Assembly: GCA_016235425.1 (NCBI GenBank)
Contig: JACRLC010000016.1
Location: 1 to 64,000, forward strand
Direction: 5' to 3'
Source of the DNA: Chloroflexota bacterium
Lineage (GTDB): Bacteria; Chloroflexota; Anaerolineae; Anaerolineales; Villigracilaceae
Length of the DNA stretch: 64,000 nucleotides
Part shown: one piece after another, positions 42,447-52,572 of the stretch
Position numbering within the stretch: position 1 is the stretch's first letter
How the letters are laid out: the number at the start of each line of letters is the position of its first letter
The notes under the pieces: model-generated
Database searches by the model: none
Seen by the model: the letters and a program-made list of their open reading frames with translations, nothing else
Told to the model about the DNA's origin: nothing
Made by a program: the position numbers and the translations under genes

Positions 42447-44099
42447 GTGTCTTTTGTCATCAAATGTCTGGATTGCGGCCATAAAGCTCATTACTACCCA
42501 ACCTCGGTTACCTGCCCACAATGTAACAGTCAGTGGCGTGAAGCGGAATACGACTACGAAGCCATAGCCAAAACACTGCCCGCACAATTGGCATCACGAC
42601 CTTTTGATCTCTGGCGCTATCGCGAATTATTACCCATCCGAAACCCAAACCCAAGCCTTGCACTTGGCGAGGGCGGTTCGCCGCTCCTTCCTGCTATCAA
42701 TCTCGGCATGATGCTGGGTTGTCCGAACATTTACATCAAGGACGAACGTCAGGGGCCGACCGGCTCATTTAAGGATCGCCAGGCCTCGGTCACGATTGCG
42801 GCGTTGAAGGAAGCGGGGATCACCGAAATGGTGGCCGCCTCCACCGGAAACGTCGCCATCTCCTATTCGGCGTACGCGTCCCGCGCCGGGATGAAGTTAT
42901 GGGCTTTCGTCACCAGCCTCGTCCCTTCGGTGAAGATGCGCGAGATTGCCCTCTATGGCAGCCAGGTCATCAAGATCACCGGCTCCTACGACCAGTGCAA
43001 ACAGGTGGCGCAGGAGTTCGCCCGCCAGCGCGGACTGTACCAGGATATGGGCGCACGCACGATCACGTCCATCGAAGCGATGAAGACCATCGCGTTCGAG
43101 ATCGTCGAGCAGATCACCGCCGCGCAGGGCCCCAGTCCCAATACGGCCTGGCACACCCCGGATTGGTACGTGCAAGCCATCAGCGGCGGAATGGGACCGC
43201 TCGGCGTTCACAAGGGATTCCGCGAACTCAAGCAAATGGGATTGATCGACCGCATCCCGGCCTTCGCTCCCATCCAGGCTGACGGCTGCGCGCCGATGGT
43301 CACCAGTTGGAAAAAAGGACTCGAAACTGCCGAAGTCGTGAAGTCGCCGCAGACCCACATCGAAACACTTGCCACCGGCGACCCGGGCCGCGCCTACCAA
43401 TTTTTGCGTACGCGCGTGGATGAAACCAACGGCGTCTTCGAAAGCGTAACCGACGAAGAAGCCTTCCGCGCCATGCACGTTCTGGCAAAGATGGAAGGCA
43501 TTTCAGCTGAACCCGCCGCGGCTGTGGCCTTCGCCGGGTTGTTCAAACTTATCCGCGCCGGTGTCATCAAACCAACCGACACCGTGGTGGTCAACTGCAC
43601 CGGCCATACCATGCCCGCCGAACAATCCGTGCTGGGAGATAACTGGTCGCGTGACGTGAAATTCCCCAGCCGCGAAGAGACTCCGCAGGAAGGCCTGCTT
43701 GCGGCGCTCACGCAGGTGGCTCCCGAAAAATTCCCGCGCATTGTGGTGGTGGAAGATACCTCCGAAGCGCGCCGCCTGATCCGCCGCATTCTGCAATCGC
43801 AGGGAAACTTCACGATCCTCGAAGCTACCAACGGGCGCGAGGGCCTCGAAATGATCCAGCGCGAACTGCCCGACCTGATCATTCTCGACCTGATGATGCC
43901 CGAAATGGACGGCTTCGCCGTTTTGGAAGAACTGCGCGCCAAGCCGGAAACAGCCGCCATCCCTGTAATCGTTGCAACCGCGAAGGAATTAACACCGGAA
44001 GAAAAGAACCGCCTGGGCGGTCAAATTCAATCTCTCATGCAAAAAGGCGATTTTTTGAATGACGAGTTCTTGGAGGAAGTCAAAGCGTTAATTAAATAG
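42447..44099 (+). CDS. thrC: Threonine synthase fused to a C-terminal receiver domain
   Basis: 550 residues from the GTG at 42447, chosen because AAGGAGAA sits 8 nt upstream; a longer ATG reading (42378) would cross a strong hairpin. An N-terminal Cys4 zinc ribbon (CLDCGH...CPQC, ~6-29) precedes a threonine-synthase fold: PLP Lys109 in TGSFKDR, STGNVA, SGGMGPLG phosphate loop, ISAEPAAA and CTGHT. The enzyme converts O-phosphohomoserine to threonine. A linker (~410-430) leads to a complete receiver domain (~433-550) with VVVED, phospho-acceptor Asp481 (LDLMMPEMDG) and Lys in MQKGDF. Free-standing ThrC lacks this domain. The receiver's end resembles REC2 of the adjacent hybrid kinase, pointing to phosphorylation control of the enzyme or a moonlighting scaffold; this is inference. 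Confidence 0.88.
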   Translation: MSFVIKCLDCGHKAHYYPTSVTCPQCNSQWREAEYDYEAIAKTLPAQLASRPFDLWRYRELLPIRNPNPSLALGEGGSPLLPAINLGMMLGCPNIYIKDERQGPTGSFKDRQASVTIAALKEAGITEMVAASTGNVAISYSAYASRAGMKLWAFVTSLVPSVKMREIALYGSQVIKITGSYDQCKQVAQEFARQRGLYQDMGARTITSIEAMKTIAFEIVEQITAAQGPSPNTAWHTPDWYVQAISGGMGPLGVHKGFRELKQMGLIDRIPAFAPIQADGCAPMVTSWKKGLETAEVVKSPQTHIETLATGDPGRAYQFLRTRVDETNGVFESVTDEEAFRAMHVLAKMEGISAEPAAAVAFAGLFKLIRAGVIKPTDTVVVNCTGHTMPAEQSVLGDNWSRDVKFPSREETPQEGLLAALTQVAPEKFPRIVVVEDTSEARRLIRRILQSQGNFTILEATNGREGLEMIQRELPDLIILDLMMPEMDGFAVLEELRAKPETAAIPVIVATAKELTPEEKNRLGGQIQSLMQKGDFLNDEFLEEVKALIK

Positions 44100-44131
44100 C
44101 GCGCCATCACCGGCGCTTCAACACAAAAAGG

Positions 44132-45088
44132 TTGGCAGGATTGCAAAAAAAACACACACCCGGTATTCTGGCCGCGCTTGGTTCCGCTTTATTTCTTGGA
44201 CTTTCCCCGGTCTTTGGCAAATTAGCGATCAGTCAGGGATTTTCACCGCTTGCTGTGGTGGCGCTGCGCACCAGCCTCGCCGCCGGCGCCCTGCTCATCA
44301 TCGTCCTGCTTTTTTACAGGTCCTTCCTGTACATTTTCCCGGTTGGTCTCATAGGCTGTGCGCTCGCAGGTGTAATCAACGGTTTCGGTTCGCTCCTGTA
44401 CTATCTTGCGCTGGGAAGGTTGGACGCCAGCGTAGGCCAGCTCCTCTACTCGCTTTATCCGTTTTTCGTGGCGCTCTGGCTCATCCTCGATCACCAACCC
44501 CCCAGCCGCCTCACAATATTTCGCATCGGTCTCGCGTCCATTGCGGTGCTGTTGCTCACCAACGTGCCGGGCAAATCCGCCGACCCGATCGGTGTCGTCA
44601 TGATGCTCGGCGCGGCGGTGCTGTACGCCATGCACCTGCCCATCAATCAGCGCGTGCTGTACGAAGTCCCCGCGCCGACAGTGACACTTTACACCCTGCT
44701 TTCGATGAGCATGATCGTCGTCCCCGCGTACCTGCTCTTCGACCATCAGTGGCCCATTGCAAACGCACCGTGGCCGCCGGTGCTTGGCCTCACCCTCGTG
44801 ACTTTTTTATCCCGACTCACACTTTTCTTCGGGGTCAAGAAAATCGGCGGGATGCAAACCGCATTATTGGGACTCGCCGAACTACTGGTCGCGATCGTGT
44901 TTAGCCACATTTTGCTGGACGAAAGCCTGACCCCGTCACAATGGCTGGGCGCGGTCGGACTAGGCCTCAGCCTGATCCTCGTTACCCTTGAAAAATCCGC
45001 CCCGATACATCACAGCGGCAAAACAGGCTGGCTCTCCTGGATCCGCGCGCCCGATCTGCCAAAGGAAATTTTTGGGCCGTACGAATAA
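44132..45088 (+). CDS. EamA/DMT-family transporter
   Basis: 318 residues with ten hydrophobic helices arranged as two EamA repeats (~8-140 and ~155-290). It starts at a TTG (44132; a second TTG at 44141 has a better-spaced AAAAAGG). The family includes exporters of threonine, homoserine and other amino acids (RhtA-type) and other metabolites. It follows the threonine synthase-receiver gene by 32 nt, which makes amino-acid or intermediate export plausible but not shown. Convergent with the minus-strand response regulator 2 nt away. Confidence 0.85.
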   Translation: MAGLQKKHTPGILAALGSALFLGLSPVFGKLAISQGFSPLAVVALRTSLAAGALLIIVLLFYRSFLYIFPVGLIGCALAGVINGFGSLLYYLALGRLDASVGQLLYSLYPFFVALWLILDHQPPSRLTIFRIGLASIAVLLLTNVPGKSADPIGVVMMLGAAVLYAMHLPINQRVLYEVPAPTVTLYTLLSMSMIVVPAYLLFDHQWPIANAPWPPVLGLTLVTFLSRLTLFFGVKKIGGMQTALLGLAELLVAIVFSHILLDESLTPSQWLGAVGLGLSLILVTLEKSAPIHHSGKTGWLSWIRAPDLPKEIFGPYE

Positions 45089-45090
45089 AG

Positions 45091-45828
45091 TTACTTCTCC
45101 CCCTCATAAACGTAACCGGTGCCGCGCACGCTTGCCACGCGTTCGGAAAGTGCCGGGAACTGGTCCAGTTTGTAGCGCAGGCGGCTGACGAGCGGGCGAA
45201 GGATTTCCGGCGCTTCGCGCTGGGATGTGTCGTATCCCTGCACAAGCAGGACCAGCTCGCGATGCGAGAACACTTTCCCCTCGTTTTCCATCAGGATTTT
45301 CAAGAGCCTTCCCTCGGCGGGCGTCAGGTGCTCAAGTTTATTCTTGTAACGAATCTGCCTTCGGGAAAGATCAACAACCGTTCCATCCGCCAAATTAAAC
45401 ACGGTTACCGCTTCGTCGGCGTCCATCCCTTCGGCTGAATTGGCGCGCAGGCGCAAACGGCCGAAACGACGCGCCAGCCCCTTTTTGACGCTGGCGATCA
45501 CCTGTGCCGGGGAAGCCGGTTTCAGCAAATAATCGTGGATTCTTAACCGCAGCGCCTGTATCGCCGTTTCGGTGGAACCGAAAGCGGTCAACAGGATAAC
45601 CTCCGTTTCCGGCGCGACCTGGTTGACGACCTGGATCACCTCCAACCCGTCCATGCCCGGCATTCGGAGGTCAACGATCATCAGGTCAACGGGATGTGTG
45701 CGGACGTATTCGACGGCGGCCTGCCCGTTTGGCGCGGAAGCGACGCTGTATCCTTCCAGCTTCAAAATATCCGTCATGGATTGGCGTGCAACCGGCTCGT
45801 CATCTACAACCAGAATGTTCGATTTCAT
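45091..45828 (-). CDS. OmpR-type response regulator
   Basis: 245 residues. A receiver domain (1-120; D9-D10, phospho-acceptor Asp53 in IVDLRMPGMDG, Lys in LLKPAS) is joined by a linker to a winged-helix DNA-binding domain (~150-245; HLTPAEGRLLKILMENEG and the C-terminal VRGTGYVYE hairpin). The start at 45828 is fixed by GGAGGA and a TGATG overlap with the kinase stop, excluding a longer in-frame ATG at 45864. It should control transcription in response to the two upstream kinases. The wHTH recognition region is divergent from classical PhoB/OmpR. Confidence 0.88.
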   Translation of the reverse strand: MKSNILVVDDEPVARQSMTDILKLEGYSVASAPNGQAAVEYVRTHPVDLMIVDLRMPGMDGLEVIQVVNQVAPETEVILLTAFGSTETAIQALRLRIHDYLLKPASPAQVIASVKKGLARRFGRLRLRANSAEGMDADEAVTVFNLADGTVVDLSRRQIRYKNKLEHLTPAEGRLLKILMENEGKVFSHRELVLLVQGYDTSQREAPEILRPLVSRLRYKLDQFPALSERVASVRGTGYVYEGEK

Positions 45829-47411
45829 CACATTCCTCCTGCGGGTAAAAATAGTCTGAAACATGCTCCGGGGGTGCGCTCGGCAAGCAGTTCCAACGCG
45901 CCGCCGTGAGCGGTGACGATATTGTAACTCACCGTAAGCCCCAGGCCGGTGCCTCTATCCTTGGTGCTGAAAAACGGCTCGAAGATGTCGGATTGTTTTT
46001 CGAGCGGAATGCCCGGGCCGTTATCCTGAAACAGGAATTCCACGCCGTCCTTGACGGGGCGCGCGGAAATTTTCAACATGCCGCCGCCGGGCATGGCATC
46101 CACCGCATTCAGGATCAAGTTGATAAATACCTGCTGAACCTGCGAACTGACCGCCATGATCTTTGGAATGTTTTCCGAGAAGATACATTCCACGATCACC
46201 CTGCTCTCGTTGATCTGCTTCGACATCAAATTGAGAACGTATTTGAGAACTTCCACGAGATCGATCTGCTCCTGCGATGTGCCTCCGGGCCGGTAAAAAT
46301 CCAACATGCGCTGGACGGTGAGCATGAGACGTTCAAGCTCCATGCGGGCGAGATCGAAATACTCTTTTCGTTTTTCGGGAGGCAAATCTTCGCGCCCTGC
46401 AAGGTGCAGGCAATTTTGAACAGACTGTAATGGGTTATTGACCTCATGCGCGATGGAGGCGCTTAATCTTCCGGCGGTCGCCATTTTCTCTGCCTGCAAT
46501 AATGCTTTTTGAGAGTCCTCCACCTTTCGCACGTAGTCGGTCAACTCGGCGTAGAGGCGCGCGTTTTCCATCGCGACCGCCGCCTGCCGCGCAAGGATTT
46601 GGAACATTTCAACGTCCGAGTCGTGGAAGGGGGATTCGCTGGCTTCGCGGGCGGCATACAGCACGATGCGAAAACTCGAACGGACGATCGGCACGAGAAT
46701 CGCCGCGCCAAGTTCAAGGTCCGAAAGATGCGCTTTGATCGCCGGGTCACCCGGCCCGTTGAGGTTGATCAAGAGCGGGGACGCGGATTCGTTCACTTGT
46801 TTGATCAATCCATTAACCGTGTTTCCCTGCAATAGCGTTCTGCCATGCGAGGCAAGTAATTCCATTGAAGCAGTTGAGGCGTCCTGCTGGTAGTAGGCCG
46901 CGTGGGGGCATCGCATTTGATCGCAGATGGCATTGACCACGAGATCGGGCAGGCGCTCGCGGCGGGTTTCAGAGAGCAGGGACTCGGTGACGGAGAAAAG
47001 CGGACGCAGGGCCTGGGTGCGGGCGGCGTCGCGTTTTTGCTGGCTGTCTGCAAAGGCTTGTTTGACGGATTCGATCAGTTCGCCGCCCTGATCGAAAGGT
47101 TTGAGAATGAGGCCGTCCACACCCTGGCGCAGGGCGCGGATGGCGGTTTCGACGGTTCCGTGGCCGGTCATGATGAGGACTGCGGCATCGGGCTGGAGGC
47201 GCTGGGTGTGTTCGATGACTTCGAAGCCGTCCACTTCGGGCATGCGAATATCAACGAGCAGGAGATCGATTTGGTGTTGGGTGAGAAAAGTGACCGCTTC
47301 GCGCGGAGAGGTAAAAGTTTCCACGGCATAGCCCGCGCGCGTGAGCAGGCGTTTGCACAACAAGGCAATGCCGGGTTCGTCGTCCACAACGAGGATAAAA
47401 GGTGAACTCAT
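45828..47411 (-). CDS. Soluble REC-GAF histidine kinase
   Basis: 527 residues without TM segments. An N-terminal receiver (1-120, phospho-acceptor Asp54 in LVDIRMPEVDG), a GAF domain (~135-290), a coiled coil, HisKA (SIAHEVNNPLQ, ~310) and a HATPase with DNGPGIP and GTGLGLTVSYN. The N-terminal receiver suggests it is both phosphorylated by, and phosphorylates, other two-component proteins. Its start lies 3 nt after the stop of the upstream kinase and its stop overlaps the regulator's start. Confidence 0.9.
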   Translation of the reverse strand: MSSPFILVVDDEPGIALLCKRLLTRAGYAVETFTSPREAVTFLTQHQIDLLLVDIRMPEVDGFEVIEHTQRLQPDAAVLIMTGHGTVETAIRALRQGVDGLILKPFDQGGELIESVKQAFADSQQKRDAARTQALRPLFSVTESLLSETRRERLPDLVVNAICDQMRCPHAAYYQQDASTASMELLASHGRTLLQGNTVNGLIKQVNESASPLLINLNGPGDPAIKAHLSDLELGAAILVPIVRSSFRIVLYAAREASESPFHDSDVEMFQILARQAAVAMENARLYAELTDYVRKVEDSQKALLQAEKMATAGRLSASIAHEVNNPLQSVQNCLHLAGREDLPPEKRKEYFDLARMELERLMLTVQRMLDFYRPGGTSQEQIDLVEVLKYVLNLMSKQINESRVIVECIFSENIPKIMAVSSQVQQVFINLILNAVDAMPGGGMLKISARPVKDGVEFLFQDNGPGIPLEKQSDIFEPFFSTKDRGTGLGLTVSYNIVTAHGGALELLAERTPGACFRLFLPAGGM

Positions 47412-47414
47412 AAT

Positions 47415-50012
47415 TTAGATCGGAAGCCAGACCGTGAACATGGAACCGTTGCCCGGGTTGCTGTTCACTTCAATCGTGCCGCCGTGATCGGTGACGATGC
47501 CATACGTGACCGACAAGCCCAGGCCCGTGCCGCCGATGTCTCCCCTGGTCGTAAAGAATGGCTCAAAGATGCGGTCCTTATCTTTTGACGAAATACCCAC
47601 GCCGCTGTCACAAACGGACATGGTCACCCAATCACGATTATCGCGCCGCGCGGTGGAGGTGATCACTTGCATGTTCCCGCCCGAAGGCATGGCTTGCAAT
47701 CCGTTGTGGATCAGGTTGAGGAGAACCTGTTTCATCTGGTTGCGGTCAACGGAAACCCAGGGCAGATCCTTCATCAAGTCCAGCGTCAACCGAACGCCGT
47801 TTGTGTGGATCAGGTGTTTCGTCAGCGCGACCACATCTTCAACGATCTCATTCAAATCGGCGCGTGTGCGGGTGCGTTCGCCCTGGCGGGAAAAATCGAG
47901 CAGGCGGCGCACAACGTCACTGGCGCGGCGCGCTTCGTGCAAAACCATCTCAAGTTCCTCGCGGTGTGCGGCGCCTTGGGGAATTTCCTCCAAAACGAGT
48001 TCCGAGAATCCGGTGACAGTGGTGAGCGGGTTATTCAATTCGTGCGCGATACCGGCGGCCATCTCACCGACGGCGGCCAGCTTGGCGGCCTGCACGAGAC
48101 GGTGCTCTGCATCCTGCTGGGCTTCCATGCGCGCTTTTAATTCGATCTCGGTCACGCGCAGACGCCGGACAACTTCCTGCATCCGCTGGTATTGATCGGC
48201 GTTCGAGACGACCGCGGCGAGAATACCCGCCAGCGATTCAATCGCCAGCAGGTCGTTTTGCGAGAAGCTGTTGTGGTTGGCGCTTTCCACGTCGATGATG
48301 CCAAGCACACGTTCGCCCTCTTTCATGGGGACACAAATCTCAGCCCCGGCGTCCCAGCCCTTCAAGGCTTTGTAATAACGATCCTGGCTCGTGTCATTGA
48401 CGAGGATGCTTTCGCCGGTCGTCAGCACGCGCCCGGTAATCCCCTCGGCAGTCGAGAGATCGCTTCCTCTCAACGCGTGCTGGACAACGTCGGCGCGCGT
48501 CCCTCCGAATCCGTGAATGGATAGTTTGAGATCATCGTCGAGGAGCAGCACCGCCGCGAGTTCAAACTTGAAATATTGCGCCAGCAGGTCGGCAGTGATC
48601 TGCGCGACTTCTTTCTTGTCGGTCAAGCCGATCACCTGCTGGACGACTTCATGGATCAAGCCGAGACTGCGCGCGCGTCCCTCCGCTTCGTCGCGCAGGC
48701 GGCGATATTCGATCAACCCGGCCAAGTGACTGGCAATCACCACCATCAAATGTTCGTCGTACTGATTGAACGCACCCGCACGCGGACTTTCAATGGACAG
48801 CACGCCGATGGTCTGACCGCGGTATTTGAGCGGCACGATCAACGCGGAGCGCGCCTCTTTGTGAATGGGGACGAAATCTTCCACGGTAATATCGTTCACG
48901 CGGCGCAACTGACCGGTTCTCAGGAAAGGCTGGATCGGGTGTCCCTGCACCGAGACGCTCATCGCACTGACCTTGCCATCGAGAGTACGATAATCGCGCA
49001 GTAAACGTCCGTCAGTCGAAAGCAGATAGAGGGCAATCAACTCGGCCCCGAATCCGCGCGCGAGCAGGGCGAAGACGCGCCTTGCGATTTGGTCCAGGCT
49101 TTGAGCGGACGAGACCGTGAGCACGAAGTCGTTCAACATGCCAAGCCGCCGCAAGTGACCGGCCATTTCGGAGAATGTCACGATCACTTCCACAGACGGC
49201 GCAACGCGCAGGGCAAGGTCGCGCATTTCCTGCAACTCCGCGGACAAAAACTCTCTCTGCCGCCACACCGCCACCGCGCCGATCAAACGCTGTCCCATCA
49301 CGAGCGGCAAACAGGCCCAAACCTTCGTCCCGGATTTGAAGGACGCGTGAGGAATGTCGCTCCAGTTGGGCTGGTCGTGCGTAACGAGGACATCAGACAG
49401 GGAACGGTTCAAGCGCCGAAGGATGGGCGTAGAGTCAATGGGCAGGGAGAGTCCCTTGCCTTTCGGGTCGTTCCATTCGGCTTCGATGTCAAGCGTCTCG
49501 CCGCGGCGGATGGCAAGCCACGCCCCCTGGCAGGAAACCGCCTGCACGAAGATGTTCAAAACTTTGTCGAGGGCAATCGGCATATCGTAGGCAAGACCAG
49601 TTTGCAGGTCCGGCAGGAACGATTGCGAAACGGCGACCGCGCGGCTGGAAAGCAGGGAGGCCGTCAGACGCCAAATCCTCTGCGCGTCAGGAGTCTGCTG
49701 TGAGGCCCCGACTAAAATCGCCTGCGAAACACCTGAGATGGGGAAGGCAAAAATCCTGTCTGCGCCAAGATTGCGAATTTCGGAAAAGGAATTCGAGCGG
49801 GTGTGACCGACTGTCAGCGCGCCGCACAACCACGCGTCCACAGCAGGTTTGTTCAAGACCGTGGTGACTGCGACCTGGGCAGGCTTGGTCAGGTGATAGG
49901 TGGCGCGCATCTTCCACATGCCGCCGACGCGTTCGGAGAGCGCCACCCATTCCGCGCCGGTCAGTTGGAGGGCCTCCTTTAGCTGGGTCTCGATTCCGTT
50001 TTCAGTTGGCAT
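47415..50012 (-). CDS. Soluble multi-GAF histidine kinase
   Basis: 865 residues from the ATG at 50012. A longer reading from 50054 would overlap the likely TATAAT promoter box at 50028-50033 and is rejected. Four GAF-type domains lie at roughly 1-140, 145-285, 300-450 and 455-610, then a coiled coil (~615-650), HisKA ([11 protein letters not shown], ~660) and HATPase ([18 protein letters not shown]). No transmembrane helix, so it senses cytoplasmic ligands. First gene of a three-gene minus-strand two-component operon that is divergent from trmFO. Confidence 0.9.
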   Translation of the reverse strand: MPTENGIETQLKEALQLTGAEWVALSERVGGMWKMRATYHLTKPAQVAVTTVLNKPAVDAWLCGALTVGHTRSNSFSEIRNLGADRIFAFPISGVSQAILVGASQQTPDAQRIWRLTASLLSSRAVAVSQSFLPDLQTGLAYDMPIALDKVLNIFVQAVSCQGAWLAIRRGETLDIEAEWNDPKGKGLSLPIDSTPILRRLNRSLSDVLVTHDQPNWSDIPHASFKSGTKVWACLPLVMGQRLIGAVAVWRQREFLSAELQEMRDLALRVAPSVEVIVTFSEMAGHLRRLGMLNDFVLTVSSAQSLDQIARRVFALLARGFGAELIALYLLSTDGRLLRDYRTLDGKVSAMSVSVQGHPIQPFLRTGQLRRVNDITVEDFVPIHKEARSALIVPLKYRGQTIGVLSIESPRAGAFNQYDEHLMVVIASHLAGLIEYRRLRDEAEGRARSLGLIHEVVQQVIGLTDKKEVAQITADLLAQYFKFELAAVLLLDDDLKLSIHGFGGTRADVVQHALRGSDLSTAEGITGRVLTTGESILVNDTSQDRYYKALKGWDAGAEICVPMKEGERVLGIIDVESANHNSFSQNDLLAIESLAGILAAVVSNADQYQRMQEVVRRLRVTEIELKARMEAQQDAEHRLVQAAKLAAVGEMAAGIAHELNNPLTTVTGFSELVLEEIPQGAAHREELEMVLHEARRASDVVRRLLDFSRQGERTRTRADLNEIVEDVVALTKHLIHTNGVRLTLDLMKDLPWVSVDRNQMKQVLLNLIHNGLQAMPSGGNMQVITSTARRDNRDWVTMSVCDSGVGISSKDKDRIFEPFFTTRGDIGGTGLGLSVTYGIVTDHGGTIEVNSNPGNGSMFTVWLPI

Positions 50013-50049
50013 GAGTGAATTGGCTAAATTATACAGCAGGGGCGGATGG

Positions 50050-50055
50050 TACAAT
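50050..50055 (+). promoter_or_regulatory. -10 box of trmFO
   Basis: TACAAT ends 9 nt before the ATG at 50065; no Shine-Dalgarno sequence and no strong -35. On the opposite strand TATAAT (50033-50028) lies 15 nt before the kinase start, so the 52-bp gap between the two start codons appears to hold two divergent, overlapping promoters. Confidence 0.5.
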
Positions 50056-50064
50056 AGCCCGAAT

Positions 50065-51408
50065 ATGACTGATTTAATTGTAATTGGCGGCGGCCTGGCA
50101 GGGAGCGAAGCCGCATGGCAGGCCGCACAAAACGGACTTAAAGTTCGGCTCTACGAAATGCGCCCGAAAACACCCACTGGCGCGCACGAAACCGCAGACC
50201 TGGCCGAACTCGTGTGCTCCAATTCACTCGGCTCGAATCTCCCCGACCGCGCCTCCGGCGTGCTGAAAAACGAACTGCGCCGACTCGGCTCCATGTTGTT
50301 GGATTGCGCCGAGGCCGCCGCGCTCCCCGCGGGAGCGGCGCTTGCCGTTGACCGCGAGCTTTTCGCGCGGCTCGCCACCGGGAAAATTCAAAACCACCCG
50401 AACATCGAAGTGGTGCGCGAGGAAGTAAAAGAAATTCCAAATACGCCGGCCATTGTCGCAAGCGGCCCGCTCACATCGGAGAGCCTTTCCAAATCCATTG
50501 CGGCTTTGAGCGGCGAGGAGCATTTATTTTTCTTCGACGCGATTGCGCCCATCGTCCACGCTGATTCGATCAACATGCAAATCGCCTTCCGCGCCTCGCG
50601 CTACGGCAGAGGCGATCAGGACGAAGGCGACTACATCAACTGTCCCTTCGCGAAGGATGAATACTACAATTTCGTGAACGCGCTTCAAACAGCGGAAAGA
50701 ATCGAACTGCGCTCTTTTGAAGATGCGATCCGTGAAGGAGTCAAAGCCGGGCATTTCTTTGAAGGATGCCTGCCAGTCGAGATCATCGCACAGCGCGGCG
50801 AAGATTCTCTCGCCTTCGGTCCGATGCGTCCTGTCGGCTTGCAGGACCCGCGCACCGGCAGGCGGCCTTACGCCATCGTTCAATTGCGTCAGGATAATTT
50901 AGCGGGCAGTTTGTATAACCTCGTCGGTTTTCAAACCAACCTGAAATTCCCCGAACAAAAGCGAGTCTTTCGCATGATCCCCGGCCTCGAAAATGCGGAG
51001 TTCGAGCGCTACGGCCAGATGCACCGCAACACGTTCATCGCATCGCCAAAACTTTTACGTTCCACGCTTCAACACGTCTCCCGCGACGATCTCTTCTTCG
51101 CGGGTCAGATCACTGGCGTCGAAGGCTACATGGGCAACATCGCCACGGGTCTGCTCGCTGGCATGAATGCGGCCCGCCTTCATCAACGCAAACCGCTTAT
51201 TACGCTTCCCCAGGAAACCATGCTCGGCGCGCTCTGTCATTACGTCACTCACGCCGATCTCAAAGATTTTCAACCGATGAAGGCAAATTTCGGAATTCTT
51301 CCGCCCATTGAAATACCCGGCAAATCTGGAAAACGCGAGCGCGGCAAAGTTCATGCGGACCGCGCCCTCAACGCACTCGAAAACTATTTGGGAAAAGAAG
51401 ATGACTAA
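50065..51408 (+). CDS. trmFO: Folate-dependent tRNA (uracil-54) methyltransferase TrmFO
   Basis: 447 residues, the standard family length (~435-450). An N-terminal FAD dinucleotide-binding motif is present ([15 protein letters not shown]), followed by family-specific [47 protein letters not shown] and [16 protein letters not shown]. It uses methylenetetrahydrofolate and FADH2 to make 5-methyluridine at position 54 of tRNAs. The start at 50065 is 9 nt after a -10 box. Its stop overlaps the M28 peptidase start by 8 nt. Confidence 0.97.
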   Translation: MTDLIVIGGGLAGSEAAWQAAQNGLKVRLYEMRPKTPTGAHETADLAELVCSNSLGSNLPDRASGVLKNELRRLGSMLLDCAEAAALPAGAALAVDRELFARLATGKIQNHPNIEVVREEVKEIPNTPAIVASGPLTSESLSKSIAALSGEEHLFFFDAIAPIVHADSINMQIAFRASRYGRGDQDEGDYINCPFAKDEYYNFVNALQTAERIELRSFEDAIREGVKAGHFFEGCLPVEIIAQRGEDSLAFGPMRPVGLQDPRTGRRPYAIVQLRQDNLAGSLYNLVGFQTNLKFPEQKRVFRMIPGLENAEFERYGQMHRNTFIASPKLLRSTLQHVSRDDLFFAGQITGVEGYMGNIATGLLAGMNAARLHQRKPLITLPQETMLGALCHYVTHADLKDFQPMKANFGILPPIEIPGKSGKRERGKVHADRALNALENYLGKEDD

Positions 51409-52294
51409 ACGAGCGACTGCCCTCTACCTAACCATCATTGCCCTCCTTTTGGGATTGATCCTGCTCTGGTACACCGCTTCTTTCCTGACCGTTGAAGCTG
51501 GTCCCGTTATGTTTGATGGTCAGCGCGCCCTGACAGACGTGCAGACGCAAGTCGCTTTCGGGCCGCGAATTCCGGGAACCGAGGGCCATGCCCAAGTCCG
51601 CGAATGGATGCGGGAGGAGTTGGAGTCCGCGGGCTGGATCGTGGAAGTTCAGGAGACCGAAGCGATGGGTCATCCCATCTTCAACATCATCGCCAAAAGA
51701 AGCGGCGAAGTTCCGCAGATCATCATCGGCGCGCACTATGACTCGCGCATATTCGCGGATCACGATCCCGACCCCGCGAAACAAAAGGAACCCGTTCCCG
51801 CCGCAAACGACGGCGCATCCGGCATCGCTGTTCTGCTTGAGCTGGCGCGCACCATGCCAAAAGACAGCGTTCCCGTTTGGCTGGTCTTCTTTGACGCCGA
51901 AGACAATGGCCGCATCGAAGGCTGGGATTGGATTCTCGGCTCGCGCGCCTTCGTGAATGAATTGGAGTTCAAGCCGCAGGCGGCGATCATCGTGGACATG
52001 ATCGGCGACGCAGATTTGAATATTTATCTCGAAGGAAATTCGGACAAACCCCTGCGCACCGAAATATGGAACACCGCCGCCAGCCTCGGCCACGACGCTG
52101 TTTTCATCGCCCAGGAAAAACACAGCATGTTGGACGACCACACGCCGTTCCTCGAAGCCGGCATCCCCGCAGTGGACATCATTGATTTCGATTACCCCTA
52201 CTGGCACACCACAGAGGATACGCCAGATAAAGTTTCCGCAGAAAGTTTGCAGGCCGTGGGCGAAACGCTGCTGGCATGGATCGCTTCGCGTTGA
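51401..52294 (+). CDS. Membrane-anchored M28-family zinc peptidase
   Basis: 297 residues from the ATG at 51401 that overlaps the trmFO stop (ATGACTAA). An N-terminal signal anchor (~6-28) is followed by an M28 aminopeptidase/glutaminyl-cyclase-like domain. Candidate metal ligands and catalytic residues are in [29 protein letters not shown] and [10 protein letters not shown]. Active site expected outside the membrane. It likely removes N-terminal residues from peptides for nutrition; glutaminyl-peptide cyclotransferase activity cannot be excluded from sequence. Confidence 0.9.
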   Translation: MTKRATALYLTIIALLLGLILLWYTASFLTVEAGPVMFDGQRALTDVQTQVAFGPRIPGTEGHAQVREWMREELESAGWIVEVQETEAMGHPIFNIIAKRSGEVPQIIIGAHYDSRIFADHDPDPAKQKEPVPAANDGASGIAVLLELARTMPKDSVPVWLVFFDAEDNGRIEGWDWILGSRAFVNELEFKPQAAIIVDMIGDADLNIYLEGNSDKPLRTEIWNTAASLGHDAVFIAQEKHSMLDDHTPFLEAGIPAVDIIDFDYPYWHTTEDTPDKVSAESLQAVGETLLAWIASR

Positions 52295-52572
52295 GCGGAA
52301 CGCCGTCCTGAGCGGGCAGGTCGAGCCTGTCGAAGCGCAGGAATCTCTACTTTTTTATCAGGAAAGCCCGAAACCTCAGCCGCGGATTTCGCCCTGGCCT
52401 ATCCGCCAGGACAGGCTAATTCACGCGGATTTTGAATCGCATTCGCGAAAATTCGCGAAATCCGCGGCAAAGAACTGGTTCTTCGTGAGGCAATCCCGCC
52501 CAATACGAGAGAGCCATTTTTCAACAACTTCGATATGTTCAAAAGCGAGGACTGGGCTTAAACTTAACGGCA
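52295..52572. other. Non-coding gap built of dispersed repeats
   Basis: 278 bp without a supported gene. 52306-52345 holds a CCTGAGCG...TCGAAGCGCAG segment also seen in variant form around 61165. 52370-52475 is a second copy of the inverted repeat found before the tRNA. The rest contains no recognised signal apart from a short leader to the kinase gene. Confidence 0.6.
52370..52475. repeat. Dispersed imperfect inverted repeat, copy B
   Basis: Starts AAACCTCAGCCGCGGATTTC like copy A at 11130 and ends GCGAAATCCGCGGCAAAG, giving complementary outer arms. An inner block GCCCTGGCCTATCCGCCAGG, absent from copy A, is inserted after the left arm. Confidence 0.7.
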
